From contig NZ_JBDZDQ010000001.1 in the NCBI RefSeq assembly GCF_040049295.1, forward strand, positions 372,001 through 436,000: DNA of 64,000 bases, in the 5' to 3' direction. Made by a program: the position numbers and the translations under genes. Of this stretch, positions 63,398 to 64,000 are shown piece after piece (the stretch's first letter is position 1; every line of letters starts with the position of its first letter). The DNA is from Sphingomonas sp. KR3-1 (lineage in GTDB: Bacteria > Pseudomonadota > Alphaproteobacteria > Sphingomonadales > Sphingomonadaceae). The notes below the pieces were generated by a model, which saw nothing but the letters and a program-made list of their open reading frames with translations, was not told where the DNA came from and ran no database searches.

Positions 63398-64000
63398 TCA
63401 GGCCGGATTATACTTGGCCAAGAAGGCCTCCAGCGCCTTGAGGAACTCGAGCCGGTCCGCCTCCCGACTGAAATGGTGGTCGCCCTCGGGCTGCTCGATA
63501 TAGGTGGCGTTCTTCCCCGCATCCTTCAGCCGTTTGGCCAGCAGCCTGGATTGCGAGACCGGCACCGTGCGGTCCTTCTTGCCGTGCACGATCAGGATGG
63601 GGGTGGAGAATTGCTCCGGGAAGTTGAGCGGCGACACGCCCTTCAGGTCTCCCACCTGCCGGCGCAGCCAGTCCTGCCGGGCGCCGGAGCCGAGGAAGTT
63701 GCTGTTGAAGCGCAGCATCCGGTTGAGGTCCGAGACGCCGGCATAGGCGACCGCGCAGCGATATTTCGAGCCGTCGCGCTGCGCCGCGCGCATCGCCGCA
63801 TAGCCGCCATAGGAGGCGCCGACCATGCACACCCGCTTGGGGTCGGCGATCCCCTGCTTGGCGAGTTCGGTCACGGCGTCATCCAGGTCGTCCTGCATCG
63901 CCAGTCCCCATTGCCCTTGCCCCTTGCGAGTGAACTTGGTGCCATAGCCCGAGGAGCCGCGGTAATTGGGCTGGATCACCACATAGCCGCGATCGGCGAG
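63398..64000 (-). CDS. S9-family prolyl oligopeptidase, C-terminal part
   Basis: Only the last 200 codons are in the window and the gene continues to the right. The alpha/beta-hydrolase domain shows PNYRGSSGYG, the nucleophile motif GASYGGYAAMR, the acid in HGKKDRTVP and the histidine in GDHHF, in the order of the S9 catalytic triad. Such enzymes cut small proline-containing peptides, often in the periplasm in sphingomonads. The propeller domain is outside the window. Confidence 0.85.
   Translation of the reverse strand, partial: LADRGYVVIQPNYRGSSGYGTKFTRKGQGQWGLAMQDDLDDAVTELAKQGIADPKRVCMVGASYGGYAAMRAAQRDGSKYRCAVAYAGVSDLNRMLRFNSNFLGSGARQDWLRRQVGDLKGVSPLNFPEQFSTPILIVHGKKDRTVPVSQSRLLAKRLKDAGKNATYIEQPEGDHHFSREADRLEFLKALEAFLAKYNPA

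Overview
The window is GC-rich and reads as chromosomal DNA of a sphingomonad alphaproteobacterium (Sphingomonas or a close relative). The grounds are four very large TonB-dependent receptors with the sphingomonad VTGFR plug start, two FecI/FecR surface-signalling modules, a pectin and uronate catabolism locus, the rpmH-rnpA-yidD-yidC-engB block, and inverted repeats of the type common between sphingomonad genes. I made the assignment from protein families and gene order; no database was consulted.

Layout. 1-1774: the end of an outer-membrane autotransporter barrel and an adenylate-forming enzyme. 1871-13412: two FecI-FecR-TonB receptor modules pointing at each other, with a secreted esterase and a pectin methylesterase between them. 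13574-24801: a secreted metallophosphoesterase, then a potassium island (KdpE-KdpD-KdpC-KdpB-KdpA-KdpF on the minus strand plus two small upstream membrane-protein genes, and Kup divergent on the plus strand). 24940-49089: the pectin/uronate locus, with a third receptor, a LacI-type regulator, a carboxylesterase and cytoplasmic chemoreceptor pair, a minus-strand catabolic operon (2-keto-4-pentenoate-hydratase-like, ExuT, UxaC, KduI, KduD, KdgK), a GH28 polygalacturonase, and a divergent plus-strand operon (1256-residue LamG protein of unknown activity, DUF885 protein, fourth receptor). 49113-64000: a DUF454 protein, tRNA-Leu, ComM, rpmH/rnpA/yidD/yidC/engB, a heparan-acetyltransferase-like membrane protein, two tandem membrane chemoreceptors, a MarR-MFS pair, and the end of an S9 peptidase.

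How the parts fit. A palindrome close to TGACACCGGTGTCA, always with an ACCGGT core, lies upstream of receptor 1 (3561), receptor 3, the LacI gene itself, the uronate operon, the GH28 gene and the LamG operon. A seventh copy lies inside the DUF885 gene. The simplest reading is one LacI-controlled pectin regulon joining loci 20-40 kb apart: secreted or periplasmic enzymes de-esterify and cut pectin, receptors import the oligomers, ExuT brings uronates across the inner membrane, and KduI-KduD-KdgK turn unsaturated uronate into 2-keto-3-deoxy-6-phosphogluconate. No polysaccharide lyase, unsaturated-uronyl hydrolase, UxaA/UxaB or KDPG aldolase is recognisable in the window, so the unknown LamG protein is a candidate for a missing depolymerase.

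Most of the remaining long open frames are GC-driven shadows of these genes and are left out. I saw no CRISPR array, insertion sequence, prophage or replication origin.
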